Assembly: GCA_016630905.1 (NCBI GenBank)
Contig: WBMQ01000005.1
Coordinates: 1,178,001-1,242,000 of the forward strand
Origin: Capillidium heterosporum
Lineage: Eukaryota > Entomophthoromycota > Entomophthoromycetes > Entomophthorales > Capillidiaceae
Direction: 5' to 3'
DNA: 64,000 bases
Shown here: piece by piece, positions 11,183 through 22,305 of the stretch
Numbering within the stretch: position 1 is the stretch's first letter
Layout of the letters: every line of letters starts with the position of its first letter
The notes under the pieces: generated by a model
The model's database searches: none
What the model saw: only the letters and a program-made list of their open reading frames with translations
What the model was told of the DNA's origin: nothing
Translations under genes and position numbers: made by a program

Positions 11183-11578
11183 CTATTTGAACTCGATTTG
11201 AGAACCTACCAAGTAAGCTGGACCATTAGGCCACATATAGAAACCTACTGGGCCGTTGTCACAGTCGGCACAAGCCAACAACTTTAAGCTTTCCGCTTCA
11301 ATAGTTTTCGAAAAGCCCATATTTTCAAAAGTCATATAGTCTTTAACTTCGATAAACTTTGCAATTTCATCTTTAGAACCCTGCCTATCTTCTTCAAATG
11401 GCCAAGCCTATTAGAAATTATCAGTAGCATTTAAAAAAATTATACCTACAGCTGGTAACTGTGCCTTCTGTAAAACTTTTCCAGCGCTGGGTTTTAGGTA
11501 GATAGACTTACATTGACCAAACTTACATACAACCGTTTGGGAGTTGGTACCATCTTCGTTCGCCTGTATCAAACTCAT
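11183..11578 (-). CDS. DSS4: DSS4/MSS4-type Rab guanine-nucleotide exchange factor
   Basis: Two exons (11578-11450 and 11407-11183) joined over a 42-nt intron give 117 residues. The protein has the MSS4/Dss4 fold signatures. An N-terminal zinc half-site VVCKFGQCKS has the C-x4-C spacing of yeast Dss4. The C-terminal half carries FENMGFSKTIEAESLKLLAC and ACADCDNGPVGFY, matching the FxNVGxT and CADCxxGPIG motifs of the family. These proteins bind nucleotide-free exocytic Rab GTPases (Sec4/Rab8-like) as chaperone-like exchange factors in the cytosol. Neither exon is long, so the gene is easily missed. It is divergent from glycosyltransferase A (start 11826). Confidence 0.88.
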
Positions 11579-11788
11579 ATTTGTAATTCTGGCGTACGTC
11601 GATTTAATTTAGCTGTTGAAACGTATATGATTTACCTTTACAAAGTACTCTTGTGAAAGTGCTTTTGCTTTAGTTTCGTGGATCTTGATTATATTGGAAA
11701 TATAAAAACGAATGAAAACAGGTGAATTAGAAACTGTAAACATCCATTGGTTATATTCAAACTACAATTTCCAAATTGGATGACCACC

Positions 11789-11796
11789 TATAAAAG
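11789..11796 (+). promoter_or_regulatory. TATA box of glycosyltransferase A
   Basis: TATAAAAG 30 bp upstream of the ATG at 11826. Confidence 0.45.
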
Positions 11797-11825
11797 GTCA
11801 AAATTATTGCGAAGATAAAAGCAAA

Positions 11826-13509
11826 ATGAGGCTTATCTCTTTATCGATCTTGGCCACACTGTTAGTATGTACCTTTGCCACCAAGGTAAGCACCCTCAAG
11901 CTCAAGATTTTAATTAGTACGGGAACTGATAGGTCCAGCCTTAAACCCCTGTTTGAGGTAGCCAAAATTTTGAGGGAACGAGGCCACGAGATCAGCTACG
12001 CTGGTAGTGATGAAAATGCCAAAACAGTAAATGAGTACAACTTCACCTACCACAACTTCGGTACCAATACGGGGCTCGATTTAATGTCTAGGGAAGCGTT
12101 CAAGATTCTAATGACCTCGAATAATATGACCGATAAGCTAGCAGTTTTTGCAAGTATATTCGCTACCACTATTTCCCAGCTCTACGACAAGAACTTCCCG
12201 CAGCTTGTCAAAGTGGTCGACGAATTCAAACCAGACCTCATGATGTGCGATTTCTTTGCTTCCTTTTGTAGAGACGTTGCTGAGAAGGCCAAAGTTCCTT
12301 ATATAATCGGGTTCCAAGCCATCGACATCTTCAACATAGTACCATCACCTACCTTGACCAACTCTATGGAATATATACCGATAACTACAAACGAGATGAC
12401 TTTCTATGAAAGATTGATCGAAAAGTATTATAAGCCTTTGAGGGGAATCTACTACTTCTACCCACTGGTAAACAACTTGAACAGCCTACGCAAGAAGTTT
12501 GGAGTGCCAACCACCTTCATGCCATTTGGAAGGTTCGACAAGGTCTATGGCATCGCAAATACCTTTATAGGCTTCGAAGCGGCGAATGCAATTCCACCCA
12601 ATCTCAACGTAATTGGACCCATCCTATCCGATGAGCACGCCCTGCTTTCGCCCGACCTAAAGACATTCTTTGACAATAACCAGCGTATTCTTTATATAGC
12701 TTTCGGGTCCAACATTCCACTTGAAGACTTCGACATTGCAAATCTCTTAAAGGCATCGGTATTGGCTTTGGAAGGCAGGGGTTATCGACGGAGTAGCTTG
12801 GGGGTTAGGTAGGACTCTGGTATCCAACTTTCCAAAAACGATTACTTTGAGCAACGCGACGATCGAAGTGGCCGACTTAATCGAAGGTAGCCACAACCGA
12901 ATTCGGATTCTCAAGTGGGCACCTCAGGTAGACATACTTAAACATCCCAACACGAAGCTATTCATTTCTCACGGTGGGCTGGAGTCGATCTTTGAATCAG
13001 TAAGTTCAGGTACGCCTATCCTAACTATGCCAGTGGTTGGAGATCAACCTAGAAACGCTAAGAAGGTCGAGAACATGGGGATTGGAAGATATGTTGATAG
13101 GTACTCTGCAAACTCGGAATCGATTTTCCGTAATATAAAGAGTATGGTTGAAGATGCCGATGGTAGGATAAGTGCCAATGTCCAAAAATTTAAGCTGTTG
13201 AGCTTACAGAATTCGAAGCGCAAGTTCAAAGCTGCTGAAGACATCGAAGATTTGGCCGCCTTGGCAAAACAGTGTAGGAAGTATGAGCCTTTTGTCGTTG
13301 GCCAGATTCCATGTGAACTCAGGCATCTCATCCCAGTGTCGACTGAAATGTCCTTCATCCACGCCAACAACTTGGATCTTTACCTTTTTATCTTTGTGAT
13401 AGTTAGTGGATTGTTGGTGATTGCTTTATATGCTGTTGTAAAGGTAGCCAAGGCCTTTTTCGTTTCGAATATAACAGCTGATGTGGATGTCGGCAAGAAG
13501 TTGAAATAA
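11826..13509 (+). CDS. ER-type UDP-glycosyltransferase A, one frame break
   Basis: 560 residues if one extra base at 12777 is ignored. Parts in order: signal peptide; N-terminal GT-B domain (LKILISTGT, FEVAKILRERGHE); C-terminal nucleotide-sugar site with the UGT signature FISHGGLESIFESVSSGTP followed by VGDQPRNAKK; then a membrane span (LYLFIFVIVSGLLVIALYAV) and short basic tail. This is the plan of animal-like, ER-anchored GT1 enzymes that glycosylate lipophilic acceptors; the acceptor cannot be read from sequence. The break lies between ALEGG and VIDGVAW; both sides align with glycosyltransferase C without a gap. From 12180 onwards it is almost identical to copy B. Confidence 0.85.
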
Positions 13510-13752
13510 AGCTAGTTTTCTATTTGCTTGCATATGGGTTATAAAGTACTATTTGGTTTCTTATATGTATAGACATCAACAGTTTATTACTATAGTATTG
13601 AATTTTATAATTGGTATCTGTATAGAATTTGAGAGTTTGTTTTGGTTTAGTTGGTGACAAAGCTGATAACCATCAGTCTGTATGTCATATTTTAAATGAG
13701 TAATAATACCATCCATATTTACCAACAATTATTTACACCTGTGAACAGGTGA
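12180..13752. repeat. Inverted repeat arm A (glycosyltransferase 3' two-thirds plus 3' flank)
   Basis: 1573 nt nearly identical in inverse orientation to 18111-19683. It begins abruptly inside the coding sequence at CTCTACGACAAG and ends about 240 nt past the stop codon at a short palindrome. Only a few differences were seen on inspection. Confidence 0.85.
13736..13751. repeat. Palindrome at the inverted-repeat boundary
   Basis: CACCTGT-GA-ACAGGTG, perfect 7-bp arms with a 2-nt centre, exactly where similarity between the two arms stops. The same palindrome is at 18112-18127. Confidence 0.7.
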
Positions 13753-13881
13753 TAAAATCGCATAATTGATTAGAAATTATTAGAAAAAATATGCAATACT
13801 CATTTTTAAATATTCAATTACATCTTATAAGTCTGTAAGTCAAAATTAGCTAGAGCACTTTTATTATCCAAGTAAAAAGCC

Positions 13882-16800
13882 TTAAAGATTGGTCAACTTC
13901 CAGCTCTTGACCCAGTGACGGGATTTGAACTGAGAGGAGGGGAAGTCCATACCGAAGGTCATGGGGGCAAAATAGATAAAGATTGCAGTGACAGCGATGG
14001 CGACGGTGAGGAAGGCCACCAACTGCACCTTTGGATTGGATCTACGGGTCGTAATGTCGATGACGTAAGGGACGGCAAAGATGGAGAAGTAGAGAGCTGG
14101 GAAGTAGTGGTGCACGTACATGACACGTCCCATGATGTAGTAGGGGATGTACTGGAAGAACCAACCGAACCCAATCATCTTGGAGGCGTGCAGGAAATTG
14201 TCCCAGTCATCTAGGTAAGATCAGGTTAGACGAAATTGAATAGGGTAAAATAAAAATGCGTACCGCGATACCATTCCCGGAAACGACGCTTGAATCGAAT
14301 AATGTAGACTAAAACAGCTACGGCGAGAGAAAGTAGAGCAACAGTAGAGCTCCACCAAACCAGTGGGTTACCCAGCATGTAGAACTTGATCTCATCGTCA
14401 CCCCAGCCGCACATACGGATGCCTTTGAGCATCAGAGGCCAGTGGTAGGGTTGGGAAGTGAGAGCATCATCCTTATCTTCGTCGGGGGTCAAGGCATTGT
14501 TCGTCTTCCACATGGCTAGATTCAAATCGATGAAGTTTTTGAGGAAGGGAGAGCGTGGCTTGGGGGCGTTACTGTCCGGAACTGGCACTAGAAGGAAGTT
14601 TAAGTAAAGTGAACTTCTAAAACATAATGAAATCAAAATACTTACATCTGGAGTTCTGGTGAGCTTCGATGTTCCATAGGAGCCCGGAGGAGCGGTCATC
14701 TTTACGCTTGCATACGACCTCGCCCTGACCGAAACCCCAGTCGGGATAGCGCTTGTCGGTGGCAGCCAGGTAGCATCCAATAGCAACGTGTTTGAGACGG
14801 AACCGGGTAGATAGCAAACGTAAACGTCCGTTGTTGTTACCGATGATATCATCGTAGATTTCAACCTTCCAATGGTCGTTGTCGTCGCCCTGGTAACGGG
14901 TCAGGTACCCACTAGTTTCGTAATCTTTGGTGGAAACATGTCCTTCCACCCTGTGGCTGTGCAGATTAGCACCAGTGCCCAAGTGGCCAAGTCGGATGAT
15001 ATCGCCGTCCTTAATGTACACTGGCTCCTCATTCAAATCCTCATCGGGGTCCAGGTAGTCATTGACGTAAGCAGGTTTCTCTTCTTTCTTTTCTTCTTCT
15101 TCTTTGGTCTCAGCATCCGGTTTCTCATCACCGATTTTGCCTATCTCTGGGGGAGTGTCTTCTTTATCAGCTGGGTCGTTAGGATCCTTTTCGGGGGAAG
15201 GTTTGACGGGTTTAGCATCAGGTGTGTCCTGGTTTTCAACTTTGGAGTTGATCGTCTCGTCGGCTTTGGGTAGATCAACTTCGACTTTGACAGGTTCGAC
15301 CTGATCAACAACATCCACAACCTTGCTGTTTGCCTCTTTATCGACATTTGATCCAACGCTGCCGTCTCCTTGCTTGCCTTTATCTGAAATTTTGGGATCA
15401 GGCTTTTGAGCATTTTTATCTTTAGCAGGTTCAGCTTCATTTAGCTTGGGTTCTTTGGGTTCCACCGGAATTTGAGCTTCCTTTGCGATCTCGGGTTCCT
15501 GGTTGGAAGAAGAATCTTCATTTTCATAATCGGTATCTCTTCTAGCTAAGCGGGGCTTGGCATCTTCCTCCTTCTCAATGGGTTTGGAATCTTCGCTTTT
15601 TGGTTGATCTACGCTAGCACCTTTAGCTTCCCTACGCTTCCTTGAAGTAGTGTGGTCTCGTAAGAAAACAAAATCGTTGTTGGAATCGGAATGATGATAA
15701 ATAGTAACTTGATGCTGCTTGGAACCAGCCGGATAAAGGGAAGGATGCGAGTGAAGTAAACCGCCACCCAAGCCGTAGTTTCGGATGGTGACTTTTGATC
15801 CGAAAGCTACGTCTAAAGGCCCACGACCAACGCTCGAACCTTTAAGTCCATGTTGGAAAAGTGACGGCATGTTGCTGTCTCCGGAACCAGAATGGCTTAG
15901 GAGTGTAAAGTGGGCATAGAAACTGGCCATGTAGACGATCGTAGGTATAACAATTAAACCTATGATTCGTGAAACCCAGTGCTGTGTGTAGGTTACCTAT
16001 TCGAGATACATTAAAAAGCAAAACTAATACTTAAACATACAGCAGACATCTTGGTATCTCCAAACTTCTCGTAAAGGTCTTCAATTGTATACTATTCAAA
16101 GTTATAACAAACTACCTAAAAAAATACCAAGCCAGCAAGTGCTACGATAAAGAACCCAACCCATTTAACACTAAAAATTAGTTTAACTAGGATAAATAAC
16201 TTACCTTGAAGCTAATCCAAGAGAGAATCCAGTACCGACTAACCACGTCCACCAGGCAATTGAAAATGGTCTAATGCAATTAGTATGGATAGCAAGCTCA
16301 CTATTACCTCTTCCGCTCGGCATGGAACCCAGTTAAAAAGAAAAACGACATGGCAGTAAACCCAAGGACCATCGAATCAAGCAAGATGAAACGACTAATG
16401 ACACATAAGGCGTTATCTAGCAAAATAATCAATGGCTATTAAAGAAAGTAACTACCAAAGAGAACCATAACACCGGCAAGGAAGGCTGCCTTACGGGACA
16501 TGCCCAGGTTTAAAGCGGTAAAGTAGGCCAACGGGACCATTATTATACCAAAGTTGGCCAGGAACATGCGGGGGAAGACGTAATCCAAGTCGGCTGGATA
16601 CTTTTGACCCGAGTCGAATTTGAAGGTTCCGTTACTGCCCGAAATGTAACTGGCTAAACCAACTAACATCTTACCAAGAGGGGGGTGTACATCATGGTAA
16701 AAGTGGTGGTCAATGTAATAAGAACCGAACTAAAGCTTTAAAATAATACAAGAAATAAATGTACCTTTCCGAAATGGGCCTAGATAGAATGCAAATTAAT

Positions 16801-17143
16801 TTAATTAATCAACTGAAGTTTACCTCATCCCAAACCACTTTGTCGGCGAAACCAATCTTGTAAAAACGGGTGAAAAAAGACAGAGCTGTCAAAACCAGTG
16901 GAGTCACGTACTTTTCATACTTCTCGAATTCACTCTCTATCTACAAAAAATATAAGTATACCCTTACACAACTACCTACCTGAGTGCACTATCTTTAACG
17001 TCGTCTTTCTTCTTGGAATCAAGGAAGAACTGTTCATTCTCAATTGAGGTAGTTTGCTCTAAACTATTGGGTTTGGGCACCTCTGATGTGCCTGCCTTCT
17101 TGGCACCAAACCTTCGGCGCAAAGAGTCGGTCTCCTTTTCCAT
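13882..17143 (-). CDS. PMT2: PMT2-type protein O-mannosyltransferase with acidic insert
   Basis: Multi-exon gene starting at 17143 (MEKETDSLRRRFG) and ending at 13882. Family landmarks in order: HPPLGK-type first lumenal loop (KMLVGLASYISG), PMT2-like LLSHSGSGDSNMPSLFQ, MIR repeats (LLHSH, LGTGANLHSHRVEG, WGFGQGEVVC), NLAMWKTNNAL, GWGDDE and the C-terminal transmembrane block with YIMGRVMYVHHYFPALYF. PMT2 enzymes transfer mannose from dolichyl-phosphate mannose to Ser/Thr in the ER, as heterodimers with a PMT1 partner. Unusual is an insert of about 200 residues between MIR repeats 1 and 2 (about 15050-15660), rich in Glu/Lys/Asp/Pro, beginning with the furin/Kex2-like RKRR. The splice junctions I checked keep the frame. 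The gene lies inside the inverted pair of glycosyltransferases. Confidence 0.92.
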
Positions 17144-18110
17144 ATTGCTTTGTACTATATAGCTTATGTAGTTGGTGCACGTGTATAGTATAAACTTTTA
17201 ACTTTAGAAGAGAGAGCTTGAATTTCAATGTGGAATATCAGAATTTTTTATTGTAATTACACTGGCTACGTTGTTGAAATCTAAATCCCCGCAATATCAT
17301 CCAATAGCCATTGGACTTGTAGAACTTGACCAAATTTGGGTTGACCGTCTTTTCTGATGAGGCTTGGAGGATTATCAGTTTTGGAGTGACTTGGTTTAAG
17401 ATATACTTATAAATAAACTACAGTATAGAAGAAGCCGTATATATCGATATTACTGTTGCATATAGGAAAATAAAGCTGAGCATCTATATAATGGCTATTA
17501 GATTAGCTGCACTAGTATCAAATCTGATCTCCAAATTGGAATTGTAATTAGCAGTTAGATAGGTCACATGATATGTTATGGTCTATACATTGTGATTTTT
17601 TAGTGTCTCAGCATTATGGATAGCATCTTCTAACAAAGTTGACTTTATACACTACATAGGAACGAAGTTGCTAATACTTTGACCTACAGTCTATATAGTT
17701 TGTAGGGCTACTATATGGTGATGAATAGCGTTACTGCTCTAAATAACCTTTTGTATGTGAGCCTTTAAACATATATAGCTTTGCAAAACTTATAACTCCA
17801 AATCTAAAGTCTCAGTTAGCTGATTTATATTGGGCTTAAACTATAAAAAGAGTTCAAAAGACTGAATAAGTTGTTTCAACTGCCTTACAAAGAGCTAAAC
17901 TTTTATTATATATAGGTTCTACACTATCATAGTGGTAGTACTCAGGGAAAAGTTTACAGCACAGCCTACAGTTATAATAGTGATGGAAGTAGATTCAAAT
18001 AAATTAACAAATCTTGAGCTCAACTAAAGTATAAGCTGCAACTTGTATGCACATTATATTTTAGAATACTACTGTTTATTGAAATATATATAGCTTTATG
18101 TTTAAAGCAT
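17144..18110. other. Intergenic, AT-rich
   Basis: PMT2 upstream region and distal 3' flank of glycosyltransferase B. No coding frame or RNA seen. Confidence 0.5.
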
Positions 18111-19683
18111 TCACCTGTTCACAGGTGTAAATAATTGTTGTAAATATGGATGGTATGATTACTCATTTAAAATATGACATACAGACTGATGGTTATCAGC
18201 TTTGTCACCAACTAAACTAAAACAAACTCTCAAATTCTATACAGATACCAATTATAAAATTCAATACTATAGTAATAAACTGTTGATGTCTATACATATA
18301 AGAAACCAAATAGTACTTTATAACCCATATGCAAGCAAATAGAAAACTAGCTTTATTTCAACTTCTTGCCGACATCCACATCAGCTGTTATATTCGAAAC
18401 GAAAAAGGCCTTGGCTACCTTTACAACAGCATATAAAGCAATCACCAACAATCCACTAACTATCACAAAGATAAAAAGGTAAAGATCCAAGTTGTTGGCG
18501 TGGATGAAGGACATTTCAGTCGACACTGGGATGAGATGCCTGAGTTCACATGGAATCTGGCCAACGACAAAAGGCTCATACTTCCTACACTGTTTTGCCA
18601 AGGCGGCCAAATCTTCGATGTCTTCAGCAGCTTTGAACTTGCGCTTCGAAGTTCTGTAAGCTCAACAGCTTAAATTTTTGGACATTGGCACTTATCCTAC
18701 CATCGGCATCTTCAACCATACTCTTTATATTACGGAAAATCGATTCAGAGTTTGCAGAGTACCTATCAACATATCTTCCAATCCCCATGTTCTCGACCTT
18801 CTTAGCGTTTCTAGGTTGATCTCCAACCACTGGCATAGTTAGGATAGGCGTACCTGAACTTACTGATTCAAAGATCGACTCCAGCCCACCGTGAGAAATG
18901 AATAGCTTCGTGTTGGGATGTTTAAGTATGTCTACCTGAGGTGCCCACTTGAGAATCCGAATTCGGTTGTGGCTACCTTCGATTAAGTCGGCCACTTCGA
19001 TCGTCGCGTTGCTCAAAGTAATCGTTTTTGGAAAGTTGGATACCAGAGTCCTACCTAACCCCCAAGCTACTCCGTCGATAACCCCTGCCTTCCAAAGCCA
19101 ATACCGATGCCTTTAAGAGATTTGCAATGTCGAAGTCTTCAAGTGGAATGTTGGACCCGAAAGCTATATAAAGAATACGCTGGTTATTGTCAAAGAATGT
19201 CTTTAGGTCGGGCGAAAGCAGGGCGTGCTCATCGGATAGGATGGGTCCAATTACGTTGAGATTGGGTGGAATTGCATTCGCCGCTTCGAAGCCTATAAAG
19301 GTATTTGCGATGCCATAGACCTTGTCGAACCTTCCAAATGGCATGAAGGTGGTTGGCACTCCAAACTTCTTGCGTAGGCTGTTCAAGTTGTTTACCAGTG
19401 GGTAGAAGTAGTAGATTCCCCTCAAAGGCTTATAATACTTTTCGATCAATCTTTCATAGAAAGTCATCTCGTTTGTAGTTATCGGTATATATTCCATAGA
19501 GTTGGTCAAGGTAGGTGATGGTACTATGTTGAAGATGTCGATGGCTTGGAACCCGATTATATAAGGAACTTTGGCCTTCTCAGCAACGTCTCTACAAAAG
19601 GAAGCAAAGAAATCGCACATCATGAGGTCTGGTTTGAATTCGTCGACCACTTTGACAAGCTGCGGGAAGTTCTTGTCGTAGAG
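18111..19683. repeat. Inverted repeat arm B (glycosyltransferase 3' two-thirds plus 3' flank)
   Basis: Reverse-complement partner of 12180-13752, same length. Seen differences: an extra C/G pair at 18651 inside the gene, one base missing in the TTAC(C)AACAATT tract of the 3' flank, and a substitution nearby. The boundary palindrome CACCTGTTCACAGGTG is at 18112-18127. Confidence 0.85.
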
Positions 19684-20037
19684 TTGAGCCATGGCGACAG
19701 CAAAGAACTTTGCAAAGGCTGGGAGCATGTCGATCTTCGTCTTGGACGTCAGTAGTACCTTAAACCGCTCCCTAGACATACCATCAAGCTCCGTGTTCTT
19801 ACCAAAGTTATGGTAAGTGAAGTTATACTCGGATACCGTCTTTGAATTCTCGTCAGAACCAGCGTAATTGATTTCATGACCTCGCTCTTTCAAAATTTTA
19901 GCCACTTCAAACAGGGGCTTGAGGTGGGACCTCCCAGTTCCTGTACTAATTAAAATCTTGAGCTTTGAGTTACTGGTTATAGTAGCAAAGGTACATAAAA
20001 ACAAAGTGAATAAAAACGATAAAGATAGGAGCCTCAT
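18353..20037 (-). CDS. ER-type UDP-glycosyltransferase B, two frame breaks
   Basis: 560 residues after ignoring two extra bases. One, at 19086, is the same as in copy A; the other, at 18651, is absent from copy A, whose sequence there reads through in frame. Signal peptide (MRLLSLSFLFTLFLCTFA), GT-B domains, UGT signature and C-terminal membrane anchor are as in copy A. The N-terminal third (residues 1-118) differs clearly from copy A while the rest is identical, which fits gene conversion. A TATA-like ATATATAAAGGG lies at 20067-20078, 30-40 bp before the ATG. Likely an ER glycosyltransferase if the breaks are not real. Confidence 0.8.
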
Positions 20038-20078
20038 TTTACTTTTTGTTTTTCAGTAGATTAACCCTTTATATATTT

Positions 20079-22260
20079 TCACCACCAACATCATTCAGCA
20101 TTTTATATCCATTTACATACCCAATTTAGGCCTATTAAGACGATCTTAGACTATTCGCAAGTTTAGCTGCATAAAACCTCTACGTTTCAAAGGGATAAAC
20201 TTTCTAATTTCTATGAAATACTGCTATAGTGTTTAGACTTGTCTAAATGTTAACTTTGTCAGGCTTTACATCTATATATGTATTGACCATAAAAAGGTAT
20301 TTTTGATATAATTCTACTGACAATAAATATATACACTTCGAAAATATGGAGTAACGTATAAGTTTAGTTTTTCGATGGTAAAAAATGCGAGTGACGTCGG
20401 CAATCAGATAAATAAATCTCTATACTATGACATCTAACTCACGCTTTATAAGCTTATAACTTCAATTTAGCTGTCACAACTATCGGTTTTGCTTCAAATG
20501 GTAAAGGAAGAATTAATAAATCTGATAATCTGATAACTTTCTTCTATCTAAACTTTCTATTAGTAATAACATTCGCTTTACTATTTGATTATAAGTGTTT
20601 GATTTTTAAAGAATTAGGATAATACATTGGTCCGAGTCAGCATATACCTTGAATATGAACTGCAATCGTTCCAAAAATACCAAATAATAACATCTAGTAT
20701 TTTCGACCAAATTTTGAATTCTTTATTTAAATAAGAAACCTCACTTATACATAAACAATTGATATTGAATGTGAATGTATATAGTACTAATTTCAAAAAA
20801 CAGCATACTTTTTAATCAAGATACTCTACTTTTAATCGGATTAGCCTTGTACGTTATCCTATAGGTATGTAGAACTGAACTGAACAGAGGTACCAGTAGT
20901 TTAGGTTGGCTTGATTTCTAATCTTTAAGGCTTTCATCGAAGTATAAAGCAGTGTTAGATGGTTGATTAAAGGTATACAGGATTTCAACAAGCTTTTTTC
21001 GATTGAAAATGAAAGTCAGAATTTTAGACTATCGGATTTCAATATATTACTATTTATATAGTATGAATATGTTGTGCGGATATTAGAAATACATTCATGT
21101 AATTTTTAGTTATAACCTATTATTGTATACTTTCCGAAGGCTTCTATATTTTAATGAATTCGTGCAAATATTTTTTACCAAATGCTGTAAAAATCTTTAA
21201 ATTAACTTTGCTATGAAACTTAAAATTATACACCTTTAGCTATAATTCTTGTGCAATACTATTATTAGAGCCATTTATTGAGTGAGCTAGCTACTATCAG
21301 TTGGTAATCAGGTATATTATTTTTAAAGGAATTTCAATGTGAAGATCTTGTCGGCATTAAAAAATTTATTGTCTATAGCTAGAACCACTTTAATGTATGC
21401 TTGGTCTTCTACCTTTATATGAAGCAACAGTGGTTACCGTATTAGTAAAAGATATATCCGAATCCAATATAGAAACTTTATTTAGATGTAAGGGGTATGT
21501 TTGTAGGAGATAATTATAGGCCACTGATTTTAAAACCTACATCCTCGCCAAGTATTGTTTTTTAACGCCGATGTGATTAATAATACAGTTGTAGGCATTG
21601 GTAAGATAAAAATATGATATCTGGGCCGGCGAAATTCACCTATATGTTGACGATTAAAAATACATGTATATTTTTGTAGTGAAAATGTGTTATTTAACGA
21701 CTACACCCAAAACATTCCGGTTTAATGCCCTTTACTTGTAAAGATATTGGAGCAAACTTTTATCCATTATGGGTGCTTTAGGAGAGATTGTTGAAACTCC
21801 CGAGGTTTTGACCACACTACTGTGCTTCAATTAGGTTGTTTAGGCAAACAAGATCAATTTAATACTGTTTAGTCAAATGTACAAACATAATTCCACATTA
21901 ACTTATCAAAACATAGCAGTGGGGTCTAAACCTAAGCTACCGAAAACCCGGTTATTTATGGAATGTCGGGTTTTGAATGAAAATTTAATCCTATGTTCCG
22001 GGGGAGAATAATCGATCAATTCAAATTCCTGGGATCTTCGAGCGCCTCTGTTTATACTTCAGTTTAGAATTTGGAGGCAGCAATTCCTAACCAGGAGAAT
22101 CAAATTATCGGTCTAAAGTATTTTCCATGCCACCCATTTGGCAAAATTACAATTAGTTAGGCTTATTGCTTATTTTCGTATAATAAAATATTGGAGATGA
22201 CGTCCAAAATTGTATCGTAGAAGATAACCCGACACTACCCACGCAAAATAATTGATAACA
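20079..22260. other. Intergenic, AT-rich
   Basis: 2.2 kb between divergent glycosyltransferases B and C; probably their promoters. No coding frame longer than 60 codons, no repeat noticed. Confidence 0.5.
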
Positions 22261-22272
22261 GTATATAAGAGC
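22261..22272 (+). promoter_or_regulatory. TATA-like element of glycosyltransferase C
   Basis: GTATATAAGAGC about 35-45 bp upstream of the ATG at 22306. Confidence 0.4.
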
Positions 22273-22305
22273 GATAAAGCCAATAACAAACCCACAAATC
22301 AGAAA

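Noticed and set aside
15141-15440. Open frames antisense or out of frame in the PMT2 acidic insert
   Set aside because: Caused by the low-complexity Lys/Glu-rich coding sequence.
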